Below, one piece after another: positions 13,083-23,917 of a stretch of DNA of 64,000 bases (its first letter is position 1; the number at the start of each line of letters is the position of its first letter). Under the pieces are notes generated by a model. The model saw only the letters and a list, made by a program, of their open reading frames with translations. It ran no database searches and was not told the origin of the DNA. Origin of the DNA: Hibiscus mutabilis (Eukaryota > Streptophyta > Magnoliopsida > Malvales > Malvaceae); contig CM033744.1 in the NCBI GenBank assembly GCA_019671005.1, forward strand, positions 14,562,128 through 14,626,127, given 5' to 3'. The translations under genes and the position numbers were made by a program.

Positions 13083-13690
13083 CCAAGGTATCACTTAAGG
13101 TTTTTCTTAAAAACCAAAATTTTTAATGGCATCCTTAAAATCAACTTCTTTAGTTGGATCCTTTTATAAGGATACTTTTCTTAAAACCAACTTCTTTAGT
13201 TGGATCCTTTCATAAGGATACTTTTCTTAAAACCAACTTCTTTAGTTGGATCCTTGCATAAGGATATTTTTCTTAAAACCAACTTCTTTAGTTGGATCCT
13301 TTCATAAGGATACTTTTCTTAAAACCAACTTCTTTAGTTGGATCCTTTCATAAGGGTACTTTTCTTAAAACCAACTTCTTTAGTTGGATCCTTGCATAAG
13401 GGTATTTTTCTTAAAACCAACTTCTTTAGTTGGATCCTTTCATAAGGATACATTTCTTAAAACCAGCTTCTTTAGTTGGATCCTTGTATAAGGATGCTTT
13501 TCTTAAAATCAACTTCTTTAGTTGGATCCTTGCATAATGATGATTTTCTTAAAATCAACTTCTTTAGTTGGATCCTTGCATAAGGATGCTTTTCTTAAAA
13601 TCAACTTCTTTAATTGGATCCTTGCATAAGGATACTGTTTTTTAGATCGACTTCTTTAGTCAGTTCCTTGTATAAGGATGTTTACCCCAT
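13083..13690 (+). repeat. 46-bp tandem repeat, array 1, each unit with two hairpins
   Basis: About 13 units with a period of 46 bp (TTGGATCC words at 13154, 13200, 13246). Each unit holds two adjacent inverted repeats: CCAACT-tcttt-AGTTGG, and ATCCTT-ncat-AAGGAT with a four-base loop. The last unit (13641-13680) has GACT...AGTC in place of AACT...AGTT, a paired change that keeps the stem. There is no coding potential. The array lies about 0.85 kb before the 3' LTR. Confidence 0.88.
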
Positions 13691-13705
13691 AAAGAAGAAG
13701 AATAA

Positions 13706-13893
13706 CCAACACAAAAAAAGAAAAAAAAAGAAAAAAGAAAAAGAGAGAAAAAATGGAGAAAAAGAAAACAAATGAAACAAAAAAGAAAGAAAAAGAAGAA
13801 AAAAGAAAAGAAAAAGAGAGGAAAAAGAGAAAGAGAACAAAAAAGAGGAAGGAGAAAAAAAAAAGAAAGAAAGAAGGAAAAAGAAGAAAGATT
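13706..13893 (+). repeat. Purine-rich low-complexity tract 2
   Basis: A/G-only stretch of about 190 bp, homologous in position to tract 1. Both are followed within about 20 bp by a TTGAYCRR...AAAATGTCA block and then by a hairpin-repeat array. The frame through 13753-13995 is Lys/Glu/Arg low complexity and not a gene. Confidence 0.85.
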
Positions 13894-13969
13894 GATCGGA
13901 GAAAAATGTCACTAAATTTTCGAGCCGTTACCTTTGATGGATTCCTCGTGATGTCTAGACAGTTTTTCT

Positions 13970-14350
13970 TAAAATCAAAATCAATCCTTTCTTAAGGATA
14001 TTTTTCTTAAAAAATAATTCCTTAATTTATCCTTCCATAAGGATATTTTTCTTAAAATCAAATTTCTTAATTTAATCATTTCTTAAGGATATTTCTCTAA
14101 AAATTAATTCCTTAATTTATCTTTCCATAAGGATATTTTTCTTAAAATCAAAATTTCTAATTTAACCATTTCTTAAGGATATTTCTCTAAAAACCAGTTC
14201 CTTAATTTATCCTTCCATAAGGATGGTTTTCTTAAAATCAAATTTTTGGATTTAACCCTTTCTTAAGGATATTTTTCTAAAAATTACTTTGTCCTTCTAT
14301 AAGGATATTTTTCTTAAAATCAACTTCTTACTTTAATCCTTTTGCAAGGA
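13970..14350 (+). repeat. 45-bp tandem repeat, array 2
   Basis: About eight diverged units with a period of 44-46 bp (GGATATTT words at 13996, 14041, 14087, 14131). They share the ATCCTT-ccat-AAGGAT hairpin with array 1 but have lost the CCAACT/AGTTGG hairpin. This looks like an older or faster-diverging copy of the same repeat. Confidence 0.8.
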
Positions 14351-14516
14351 TCGTCTTCCTTAAGATCAAGACTTCTAAATTTAGATACATATCGCTCAAG
14401 GATTTGACTGAGGAAAAACGGAGAGTTCCAGAAGGACACGTGATTTCGAAGCTATAGACAGGGAAGTCGAATAAAATGAGTGCTTATGGTCTTTGCTTTG
14501 TCTCATTTCACAAGAA

Positions 14517-14534
14517 CAAGCAAAGAGGGGCAAC
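14517..14534 (+). promoter_or_regulatory. Polypurine tract of the Tat-type element
   Basis: The purine-rich AAGCAAAGAGGGGCAAC directly precedes the TGTAATCGC start of the 3' LTR. It is the expected primer for plus-strand DNA synthesis. Confidence 0.7.
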
Positions 14535-17462
14535 TGTAATCGCTCATTTTTATCCGTGTATAAGTAGTGTGTTAGTTTAATAATTAATGTATGTATGCAT
14601 ATTATATGTGATTAATGTGTGTGTAAAATATGTGTGATACGTGTAAGTGCATGCATATTACACATATTATTTATGTGTTAATATTTATTATAGTATGTTT
14701 GTGTCATACGTGTTTATATTTTATGTATACATTGTTTGTATGTGTACATTACGTGTATCATTATATGCATGTATGTTAGTATATTACATTAATTAATGTT
14801 TGCATGTGTATTCGTATGTTACACGTACTTGAGTGTGCATGTGTACGTATGTATGTACTATCGTATTATTATTATTATTAATATTATTGGACTAATGTAA
14901 AATAAAATCCAAAACATAAAACCCAAATATTTTATAACAATCTAGTCCAATATGTATTACAGACCCAAAATATGTTACAAGGCCTGATCGGCCCAAACCA
15001 AAAACCCTAGAATCATATCTAACACCGCTTTTATCTGTTGCAGCCATCATCATCCAAGCCGTTGGATTAGAAATTATCCAACGGCCCAGATTAGAAGGAG
15101 CCAATACGGCTTGCGTGTGTGTGATGTACCCGAGGGGACTCTGCACTTCTCACTCGCGCGATACTGGTCGCCTTCTATGAGCCACGCGTCATGATCTGAT
15201 GCAGTCTTCTCAGCTTCAATATTGAATCCTGGGCGTTCAAACTTTGAGGAATCCTGACTGTTGGATTGGATCTGATCCAATGGCCGGATCCCTTCTGGCT
15301 GAACGGACATCTCCCCCTACACTGCCACCATACCACCGACTCAACCACCGTGTAGATTTGTCAGAGAAACAAAAATAGATTATTAGTACCGAATCAGATA
15401 AGAAAGACATGTAATCCGTGCTTCTTTCTACCAAAAAATCCAGAGAAATGTATGTGTATAAAAACAAAAGCAAAAGTCTGTAAGTCACAAGTTATCAGTT
15501 CGAAAAAAAACAACAACAAGCTTTCTAGTGGTATTCCTCTCTACGTTTTTTTCTCTCTCGCATGTTATCCCCGAAAAATAATAGTTGATAAATAAAAGAT
15601 CCAAAGAGTTTAGATTTCACCCAACCACCGTGAATCTTCTCTGGCCAGCGACAAGCCCTTATGGGGTGAGTTGGCTGAGAAGAGGATATCTCTGGTCGGA
15701 TTTAAAAAAAACAAATGTTTTCGTTTGTTTCGTGTTTTCCTAGATCTAGGTTAATAATGGGTTGATCCCTCAGATCCAAGGTTGGTTTCGGGCTTAGATA
15801 ACAAATGGGAGTCATTTGGGGTTTTTTGTAGTAGTCGCCGGCGATCGGCGGCCGGCGACGGTGCATACGGCGGAGACTCGGTCATTTCTGGGAATAGAGG
15901 TGGTCGTTTAAGAGGTTGAGCGTTTGAGGGAGAGCTCTCGGTTGAGAGAAATAAGCTGAAGGGAGAGTTATATTTCAAAGGGCAAAAAAATAAAGGGAAA
16001 ATGAAATAGGGGGCCGGCTAATTGAGTTTTATAGACTCCAAATAAAATTAAAATGGTCTAAATGCATCAGAAATCCCCCTTGTCCCTAATATTTCGTTTT
16101 GAGCTCGTCGCATGGGCCAATTACAATTTCAGTCCTTGTTCTTTTCTGTTTTATTTCAATTTGATCACTAAATTAACCAAAATAAGACTTATAATGGTGA
16201 AATAACATGCTGAACCATCCCGCATTTTCAAAGTTTCCATTTTGAGTGTGCCCGTTGGTCATATTACACATATGGTCCTTCCCAATTTATTCCAGTTTCC
16301 AAATAAGTCCCTAAATCGTATTTTTAATATCTTTTAATTTCTATTTTCTGTGTTCTTTATTTTTCATTTCAGTCCTCTTTTCATATTTAAACATTCATGT
16401 TTTTATCATGTTTTTAACCTATTGATGTGGCCTTTTTTGTGTTTTTCTGGTTTTTTATGTTTCATATTCTCAGTTTTTATATATATGTTTAGTGTATGAG
16501 GTTATGTGTTTTTATATTTTCGTTCGAATGTTCGTATCACACATGTTCGATTCGTTTTTTAGTTGACTTGTATATAGCATGTTTTCGTTTTTAGCATGTA
16601 TTGTATGTTCTCTTTGCTTCTAGGTCATACGTTAGTGTGTTTTCTTTTGTCATGTATAATACCATGTTTTATTTTATATATGTGAATTATGTCACGTGTT
16701 AAGCATTAAATACATGTTCGCTTTTTGCTTTGATTTGTTAGTTTAATACCATGTTACGTGGATATCATGCATATGTTGCATCTCTATATGTATATATTTG
16801 ATCTATTAATTTTTGAAGCATGTTTTCTTTTCTTTTAATTTTGAGGTATGTTTTTTCTCACTTGTTTATGTTTTTTTTTTGTGATATGTTTTGTTAATCA
16901 TGTCAATGCATTTTGCTATCTTTGTTTAATTTTGTGATATCATTATTTTCATTATTTATTTTGTCTTTCTCCATGTCAATGTAAATTGTATTTTTATATT
17001 TTGCTCACTAAGATTGCATATCAAGATATATAAATTGTCAATGCGGTGCCCTTTTATCCGGGCATAAACGAGGCCAGTATCAGGCGTAGTGATGGTGCTT
17101 GGGCGTTTACTCTCGGATAAAGGTGCTTTTAAATTTTACTCGCACTTATAACCAAATTTTAAATTAATCGTCATTTTAATGAAAGTTTAATATTAATAAA
17201 GCAGTAATTACTAAAGTACCAATTTTGGGCAGTGTGGGGTGCTAATCCTTCCCCATCCGTAACCGACTCCCGGACCCAACAGTTTTCAAATCTCTGGTTT
17301 TATGGTGTCCGGCCTACCTAAGTGGCCGATGGCGACTCCATTTTCTTAAATAAAATACGGTTTTTCTAAAAACCCCACGGAAGACATTATTTTCAAAACA
17401 CAACAAAACAAAATAGAAAACTTGTTTTTAGCAAACCTAATAAAATAGGGGACATCGCTACA
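14535..17462 (+). repeat. 3' LTR of the Tat-type element
   Basis: Collinear with the 5' LTR and ends CATCGCTACA next to the AACAT target duplication. It keeps about 640 bp (15710-16350) that the 5' LTR lacks, including a GC-rich GCCGGCGATCGGCGGCCGG segment near 15840. The minus-strand ORF at 15751-15978 lies in this LTR-only part and has no recognisable product. Confidence 0.88.
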
Positions 17463-17467
17463 AACAT
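17463..17467. repeat. Target-site duplication AACAT of the Tat-type element, right copy
   Basis: Identical to 5471-5475 on the other side of the element. It marks a clean integration into LTR C. Confidence 0.88.
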
Positions 17468-20400
17468 GTACCAATCGAATAGTGAGCTAGATTTAAGATA
17501 CCTTATAATTCATTGTTAAGCAAGACTAGTAAGCAATACTCAAACACAGCTAGGTCAAGATTACATTCAATTTCATTTAACTTACAAGTCTAACATCAAA
17601 CATCCATTATCAAAACCATGACAAGCTTGTTCACATAATCAAGATCATCAATTCAAGCATTTTCATCACAACAATCAAGCAAGGAATGAATCCTTAAGCA
17701 ATAAGCAACTCATCAAGCAATTAGCCAATCTCAAACTCAAGCAATCAAACAATAAATATTATATCAAGAATCATACAATGAGCACAATGGCCACAAATCC
17801 CCTTATTCGAATAGGGTCACTTCCAATGTAATTTATCTTTCAAACAATGAGCCAATCAAGATAGTATCTATCTCACCTTATTCATATATTTGCATTTTAC
17901 TTGAAGCTCAATAGCATGTATCAATTTGCTCATTTATTATCCATGTATCATGTCTTATTACAAGTTTAGAAATTTGTTTTGCCTTGGTAGTTAGCAAGAC
18001 TAGGTAATCGAGTCACGTGTTAAGTTACACAAGTACCGGATCATGTTAAGGTGTCTTCTACACCACATATTAGAGTACGCAAATTACTTGAACAAGAACG
18101 TGTCTGCTACACCACATATTAGAGTACACAAAGTACCAATCGTGTTAAGAATTAAACACTACATGTCAAGCAATTTGGTTATTTCAAGGATTCAAGTCAA
18201 GCGATTCAAGTATTAAAGATTTATTGTCGGATCATTTATGTACTTTCAAGATATAATTCATGTGTTCGGGATTCTCTCTTGAATTGCTTATTCAATATCT
18301 CAATAAGGTTCATAACTTTTTAACAAGTTCGCCTTGGATCACAATTGGTCATGAATGACATTGGTCCGTGTTTGACCATAAAGGTCCAAGAGATTTCCTA
18401 AACTTCTCACTATCCAACCAACTGTCGCCACCCGTACAACTCCCCCGTTACCTCCAACTGTCGCCAATAACTTATTGCATGTAATGGGGCGTCCCCCCGA
18501 GCCGTGGCTCATGGACCGTAGTCCCAAGTATACCATGCATCATGCCATTGATCGAAGGACTTCCATTGTAAGCAACTTAAACCTGTTAAATCTTTGATCT
18601 TCATTAAGGAAGTATCTTATGGCATAAGAAGTCTTATCTTACTTTAAAACTTGTAGTTGTTTCTTACATTTTATGCTTACTTATTGTAAATTCAAGAACG
18701 CATTCTAGTTTCAAACAAGTCATTCGAACCATCATCAATCAAGCATTAAGCAATACCAATTAAACCATCAATCAAGTGTTTATCATTTAGCAAGCAAGTT
18801 CATTATAGTGTAGTATTATTCGAATAGTTATCACACACAAACAAATGTCAATTTACACCCAAGGCAGCAACAACTCAATCACACATGAGTATACATATCA
18901 AGTCTCAAACAAGACAATCCAAGCAAGTACATTCCACTATAATTCGATTGATTATCAAGAGAGCAAGCATACATGTAACCACCATCAAGTTTCCAATTAC
19001 GCATCATTCCCTTATACATTTACCAAATAGAAATTAGGTTCATTTGATGTCAAATCCATATCAACTATGTAACAATTGCATTTGGTTAGGACCTAAGTCC
19101 TAACCCTAAGTAAGGCTACACTCACCTTGTATCCCGAAGTTACGGGATACCCGATTCCTCGTTTACATCCCGATACCTATCCATTATTCCCACCATTATT
19201 TTAATCTAGCATTCACATAACACAATCATGCATTAGAACCATACCAAACTCAATTCACACAAGCATTCAAACACTTGATTTGTTACAAGTAACAAATCTG
19301 CCACTGCCTGGCAGTTTGCACACTAGTTACTAATCTGTTTATATCTTTTAATCCATACGTCGGAATTTCAATTATTTTATACCGCTAGAAATCTAATTCA
19401 ATTACCTATTCATCCATGTATGGCTCATATTTTTATCCTTTCTAGATCAATACAATTTATTAGTTAAAGTCGGGTCAATTTTACAGTTTTGAAACTGCCA
19501 GATTGTATCTAGGTCCACTTTAGTGAGCTATTTAACCTATGATTCATACAGGTTCAATTCAGTATCTTTTTACCTTAGTTTCCCCTATTTTTTCCTTGAC
19601 TTTTCATGTCCAGCTTAGTCCTTAATTTGTTTATCTAAGTCCTTAAATTTATAGATTTTCCAGAATAGTCCTCTATTCAATAATCTGCCCATTTATATAT
19701 TTAGACAGTCAATTTTAGCTACAATTCATGCAATTCGATTATCCAGTCATTCAATCTAACCCTTCCTTGTTCTTTCAAGTTAGGATAGGTCCCTAAACAG
19801 TCCAATTCAGTACATAATTTAACCAATTTTACAGATTAGTCCAGATTTCACTATCATGTCAATTCATCACTTAAAAGCTATCAATTCTTTACTAATTGAG
19901 CCATACAACTTATTGAACATTTATTCTAGGTCTTCTACCAGCCCTTAATTATATTCAATTCAATCCCAAATTTACCAATTTACTCAAAACAGTTCCTATA
20001 TGCCAATTACACCATCTAGGTGACTAGTTTCACAATCAATTCAATTTCTTCCATTCTACCATCAATTTAACCTATTCAATGCATCGTTAATTCATTTTAC
20101 ATGATTTCAATTTTATACTCTCTTGATAATCACTTCCCTTATTTGATTTAATACACAAATTATCTCAATTTAACCACCAATCATATTCGGTCACCTCCTA
20201 GATCATGTTTACTTAATGTTTGCATATTCCTAACATAGTACCTATTGTTCAATCTTCCATTTTCATAGCTAAAACATCAATTACAGCATCATTCAAGTTT
20301 TAAACAAAGGTTATCTACTACTAACATCAAGCAATTGAAATTTCAATTCAATCTAGTCCCTAAGTTCATGCCATTCGAATGGAAAACAAGGGTGGAAGCT

Positions 20401-20829
20401 TACTTTGCTTTGCAAGACAACCTTCTCTAGTTTGAATTCAAGCTTAAATCTAGATTTCCTTGGCTGATCTTTTTCTTCCCCTCTCTCTAAAATTTCTCTC
20501 TTCCATTTGGGTAAAACATATCCAATTGAAAAAAGATGACAATATGGTGTCATCTTTGTGATCATGTTGCTGCTTAGTGTAAAGTGTAGAAGATGACAAT
20601 ATGGTGTCATCTTTGTGACCATGTTTTATTTACAAGTTTTAAGAATTTTACATGCATGTTCCTTAATTTGACATTTATTCATTTTAGTCATCTTAACTTG
20701 GTCACTATTATTTCATTTCTTTATTTCGACCATTAATCTTCATAATTGATTTAGAATCAAACTCAATTAAATTACTTTAACTTAGGTGACAAGCTTAAAT
20801 ACTTCCAGGGTACGTTTCAGGGTGTTACA
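17468..20829 (-). mobile_element. LTR C, right part (minus strand)
   Basis: Continues LTR C after the Tat insertion and ends with GGGTGTTACA at 20829, followed by the ATGAA duplication. A repeated segment of about 55-60 bp (TACACCACATATTAGAGTAC, near 18060 and 18115) lies inside it. GGACCGTAGTCC at 18513-18524 is, on the LTR's sense strand, the hairpin GGAC-TACG-GTCC. Sequence near 19290-19450 repeats motifs already seen at 4500-4750, so the LTR carries an internal partial duplication. No gene is visible. Confidence 0.7.
20532..20613. repeat. Duplicated perfect hairpin in LTR C
   Basis: AAAGATGACA-atatgg-TGTCATCTTT (20532-20557, 10-bp stem, 6-base loop) is followed by a second copy with a 9-bp stem and the same loop at 20590-20613. 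The repeat offset is 57 bp. On the LTR's sense strand this is close to the LTR start. Confidence 0.8.
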
Positions 20830-22287
20830 ATGAATGTACCTTGTTTAACATGTGTTCACTTGTATGAATTGATAGAGCAAGGAGTAAACCTTGTGGAAGA
20901 AGAAAGGAGTGGCCAAGCTAGTGGCAAACACAAAGGAGTTTGGATCCAAGACTAGCTAAGCTTGGATTATTGTAAGTGTAGTTTAATATAGGGTTAGGAC
21001 TTAGGCCCTAACCAAAGATGCATGTTTACTTCTTGTTATTTTATGCTATGTTAATATACTTGATTTAAGCTTGGTTGTGATGAAAAAGGGGAAGAATAAA
21101 GCTTACTTGATACTTGAAATTACATGATAGTTGATTAAAGAGTAAAGCTTACTTGATACTTGAACTTACATGATACTTGATTAAAGAGTAAAGCTTACTT
21201 GATACTTGAGCATCTTGCTACATGAGTACTATTGTAAACGTGTCTTCAATGTTAAGCTTGAAAAGAAAAGTGGTTATATTTGACTTGAGATGTATGTATA
21301 TTGCTTGAATATGTAATTGTCTTGAATTGAAATGTGTATATTGCATGATCTTGTTACTTGACTTGAAATGAATATTTAGCAAAGCTTGAGTTCAACTAAT
21401 TTCAACCTTGATTAGGTTCAAACTTAGCTAATTGATTCTAGTCTTATAAATTGGTTAGAACTAGTTACTACCTCACTAAGTACATTCTTTTACTTATCAC
21501 TCTCGTTTACACTCTTCCCAAACTACAGGTTAGTTGATTCAAAGAATTCTTCTGATTTTGAAGCTTCTTTCTCGCACCCAAAGTAAAGTACAAGCCAAGT
21601 TAGAGTACGGATCCAAACCTATACTTTGTAATGCTCCTAGTTGGTGGCACCTAGTCTTGTATATAGTTAAACTAGGTCATGCATTTTGCTACTTGAATGT
21701 TTGTGTACATGAATGATTATGGCTTCTAATGTTTTGAATGGGCTTATCATGCTATGAACTTGTTGGTTAATGTGAAACCAAACAGTGAACTCTAATTGTA
21801 TGTATTGGAAGTATTTTGCTGCGCATAATGATATATGTATATTGAATGTTCAAAGAGAATTGATATAGCCTTGTACCATTCAAATAACTTGTGAAATATG
21901 ATAGTCTTGTATGATCATACCATGTGTATATGTATTTTTATAAGTTGAATGGTAAATTGTCGAATGGTAAGGTTGGAATATTGCTTGCTTGGAATCAAGG
22001 TATGTTCAATTGAACATGATTAATATATTATGTATCAAGATATGAAACAATGAAATGAATTGGAAGCATGTTGCTTTTAAGCTATTCGAATGATGATGTA
22101 AATTGAAATTTTTGGTAACCTATAATGTATGTAAAGGTAATTGCTTACATGTTAAATAATGAATGTTTGGTTACTTGTTAGATAAGTAACTCATCTAATA
22201 GGGATGAGTTAGCCTTGTTCTTGCTTGTAATGTACTTGGTAACGCTTCCAAACCGATTTACTACTAACCCGGGGTAGGGGTGTTACA
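20830..22287 (+). mobile_element. LTR B, right part (plus strand)
   Basis: Resumes LTR B after the LTR C insertion and aligns with 43670-45804 of LTR E (for example TAGAGCAAGGAG and the CTACCTCACTAAGTACATTC block near 21470). It ends ACCCGGGGTAGGGGTGTTACA. With the left part, LTR B is about 2.9 kb, shorter than the 3.6 kb of LTR E. The frame at 21534-21716 is LTR sequence and not a supported gene. Confidence 0.75.
21096..21213. repeat. 46-bp tandem repeat in LTR B
   Basis: Three units with a period of 46 bp (AAAGCTT words at 21098, 21144 and 21190), each containing TTACTTGATACTTGA. It is unrelated in sequence to the 46-bp hairpin repeat of the Tat-type element. Confidence 0.85.
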
Positions 22288-23079
22288 GCCCTAACATATA
22301 AAAATTCACATGTATAATTGTCCAAGGCATTCCTTACACACTTAAGCATTCGAACAGTCCCTGAAAGTATGCATATATTCAAAACAACCCCTAAAATTCT
22401 TGTATATAGATTCATATTTTCACAAACAATTTCTACAACAATACAAGCATCAATTTAAGCTAATTGCAGAAGCATGAGTACATAGCAATTTATTTCAAGT
22501 ATTAATCATGTGGCTCTACACATGCAATTCATAATCTCTCACCAATTAACTAATATGCTATCTTAATGATCTAGCACAATTAGTCTATTACAAAATTAAG
22601 TCCTCAATTATTCTATCAATACACAATTCATGAAAAACAATCATCAACTATTCGAATTAAGTCTTGAACAAGAAAATAGAAAGGAGATTGTTTTCACCTT
22701 CCTCCCGAGTCTAATTCGAATCACACCAATGCACCAAGGTGAAGGATTTCTTGAAATTCTCTCACTAGCTTTCCTTCACTCTACATTTGGTCAAATGGAA
22801 GGAGAAGGATGAAGATAATGAATTTCATTACCTTTCATCAGCCGAAATCCCCACTAATTTCCTAGCTTGACACGTGCCCATCCCAATGTTTATGGTTTAG
22901 CATGCAGTTCCTAAGTTGTCATTTAATGCAAAATAGTACACTACGAATTTGCAACCCAAATTAATCCTACATTCATTTAGTCCTTAACCCTTAATTGATG
23001 AAATTTACAAATTAGATCATGACAATTGGAAAAGAAAACAATGATAATATTCTAATAGGCCATACTTTGGGGTATTACA
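22288..23079 (-). mobile_element. LTR A, right part (minus strand)
   Basis: Sequence after the LTR B insertion, ending GGGGTATTACA at 23079, the LTR's 5' end on the minus strand. It directly abuts a chromovirus pol fragment, so LTR A probably inserted into an older element. The other junction lies outside the window, so no target duplication can be checked. The ORF at 22630-22812 is not supported as a gene. Confidence 0.65.
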
Positions 23080-23917
23080 TGTTTGGACAGATAAATGTCA
23101 GGAAAGCTTTGATAAATTAAAGAGGATATTAACAAAAGCTCATGTTTTGGTACAACCATAATCCGTAAAGGATTTTATAATATATAGTGATGCATCCCAT
23201 AATGGTTTGGGGTGTTTATTAATGCAAGAAAAGAAGGTTGTAGCATATGCTTCTCGACAACTTAAAACTCATGACAAAAATTATCCTACTCATGATTTAG
23301 AGTTGGCTGTAATAGTGTTTGCTTTAAAGATTTGGCGTCACTACTTATATGGTGAAAAGTGCAATATCTACACATATCACAAAAGTTTGAAATACTTGTT
23401 ATCTCAAAAGGATCTTAATTTGAGACAAAGAAGGTGGATAGAACTAATCAAGGATTATGACGTAATTATTGATTATCATTCAGGGAAGGCTAATATGGTA
23501 GCAGATGCGCTTAGCCGGAAAACATTTTCTACTTTGAGAGCATTGATTGCTCAGTTGAAATTACATGAAAATGGTAAAATAGTGGTTGAACTTCATATTA
23601 ATTCTACCTTGATAGGAAGAATTAAAGAGTTACAAGCAAAGGATGAGAAATGCTTGGAAAAGAAGAAGCAAGTTGAACGTGGTAAATCTAAAGAGTTTGA
23701 AATAAAATCAAATGGATGCCTATATTGCAGGGGATGTGTATACATTCCTAAAGATAAGAAACTAAAGATGGAAATACTTTTGGAGGCACATTACAGCCCT
23801 TTAACTATACATCTAGGAGGCAGCAAAATGTATCAAGATAAAAAAGTCGCTTTTGGTGGTCTGGCATGAAACGAGCTATAACTTAGTTTGTTGCTAAATG
23901 TTTAACTTGCCAACATG
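23080..23917 (+). pseudogene. Chromovirus pol fragment: end of RT, RNase H, integrase zinc region
   Basis: From 23084 the frame reads as the RT-RNase H junction of Tekay/Del-like gypsy elements (WTDKCQESFDKL). RNase H follows: YSDASHNGLG, YASRQLKTHDKNYPTHDLEL, KIWRHYLYGEKC, LRQRRWIELIKDYDVIIDYH and VADALSRK. An in-frame TAA at 23159 breaks it. The third RNase H acidic residue appears replaced (TYHKSL where TDHKSL is usual). The integrase N-terminal zinc-binding region begins near 23790 but shifts frame near 23845. It then ends where satellite DNA starts. No integrase core is present. It is a dead fragment of the same kind as 30297-31432. Confidence 0.85.

Larger units (their letters stand above)
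5476..17462 (+). mobile_element. Tat-type Ty3/gypsy element, gag-only (non-autonomous)
   Basis: A structurally complete LTR retrotransposon of about 12 kb, flanked by the perfect 5-bp target duplication AACAT (5471-5475 and 17463-17467). Order: 5' LTR, primer site, leader, degraded coiled-coil ORF, gag with a zinc-knuckle-like region, a non-coding stretch, two purine-tract plus hairpin-repeat modules, polypurine tract, 3' LTR. The gag sequence resembles that of Tat/Ogre/Retand plant elements. I find no protease, RT, RNase H or integrase between gag (10990) and the 3' LTR (14535), so any mobilisation would have needed enzymes supplied in trans. Confidence 0.88.

Noticed and set aside
13753..13995. 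80-residue Lys/Glu/Arg ORF and its Phe/Ser/Leu mirror on the other strand
   Set aside because: It is translation of a purine microsatellite-like tract inside the Tat-type element. The same type of tract at 12897 gives a similar ORF. Low complexity, no domain.
1596..22287. TIR DNA transposons, from the TGTAACACCC...GGGTGTTACA ends
   Set aside because: Only about 10 bp are inverted, duplications are 5 bp, and sequence within is homologous to LTRs with polypurine tract and pol attached (31433). LTRs explain all of it.
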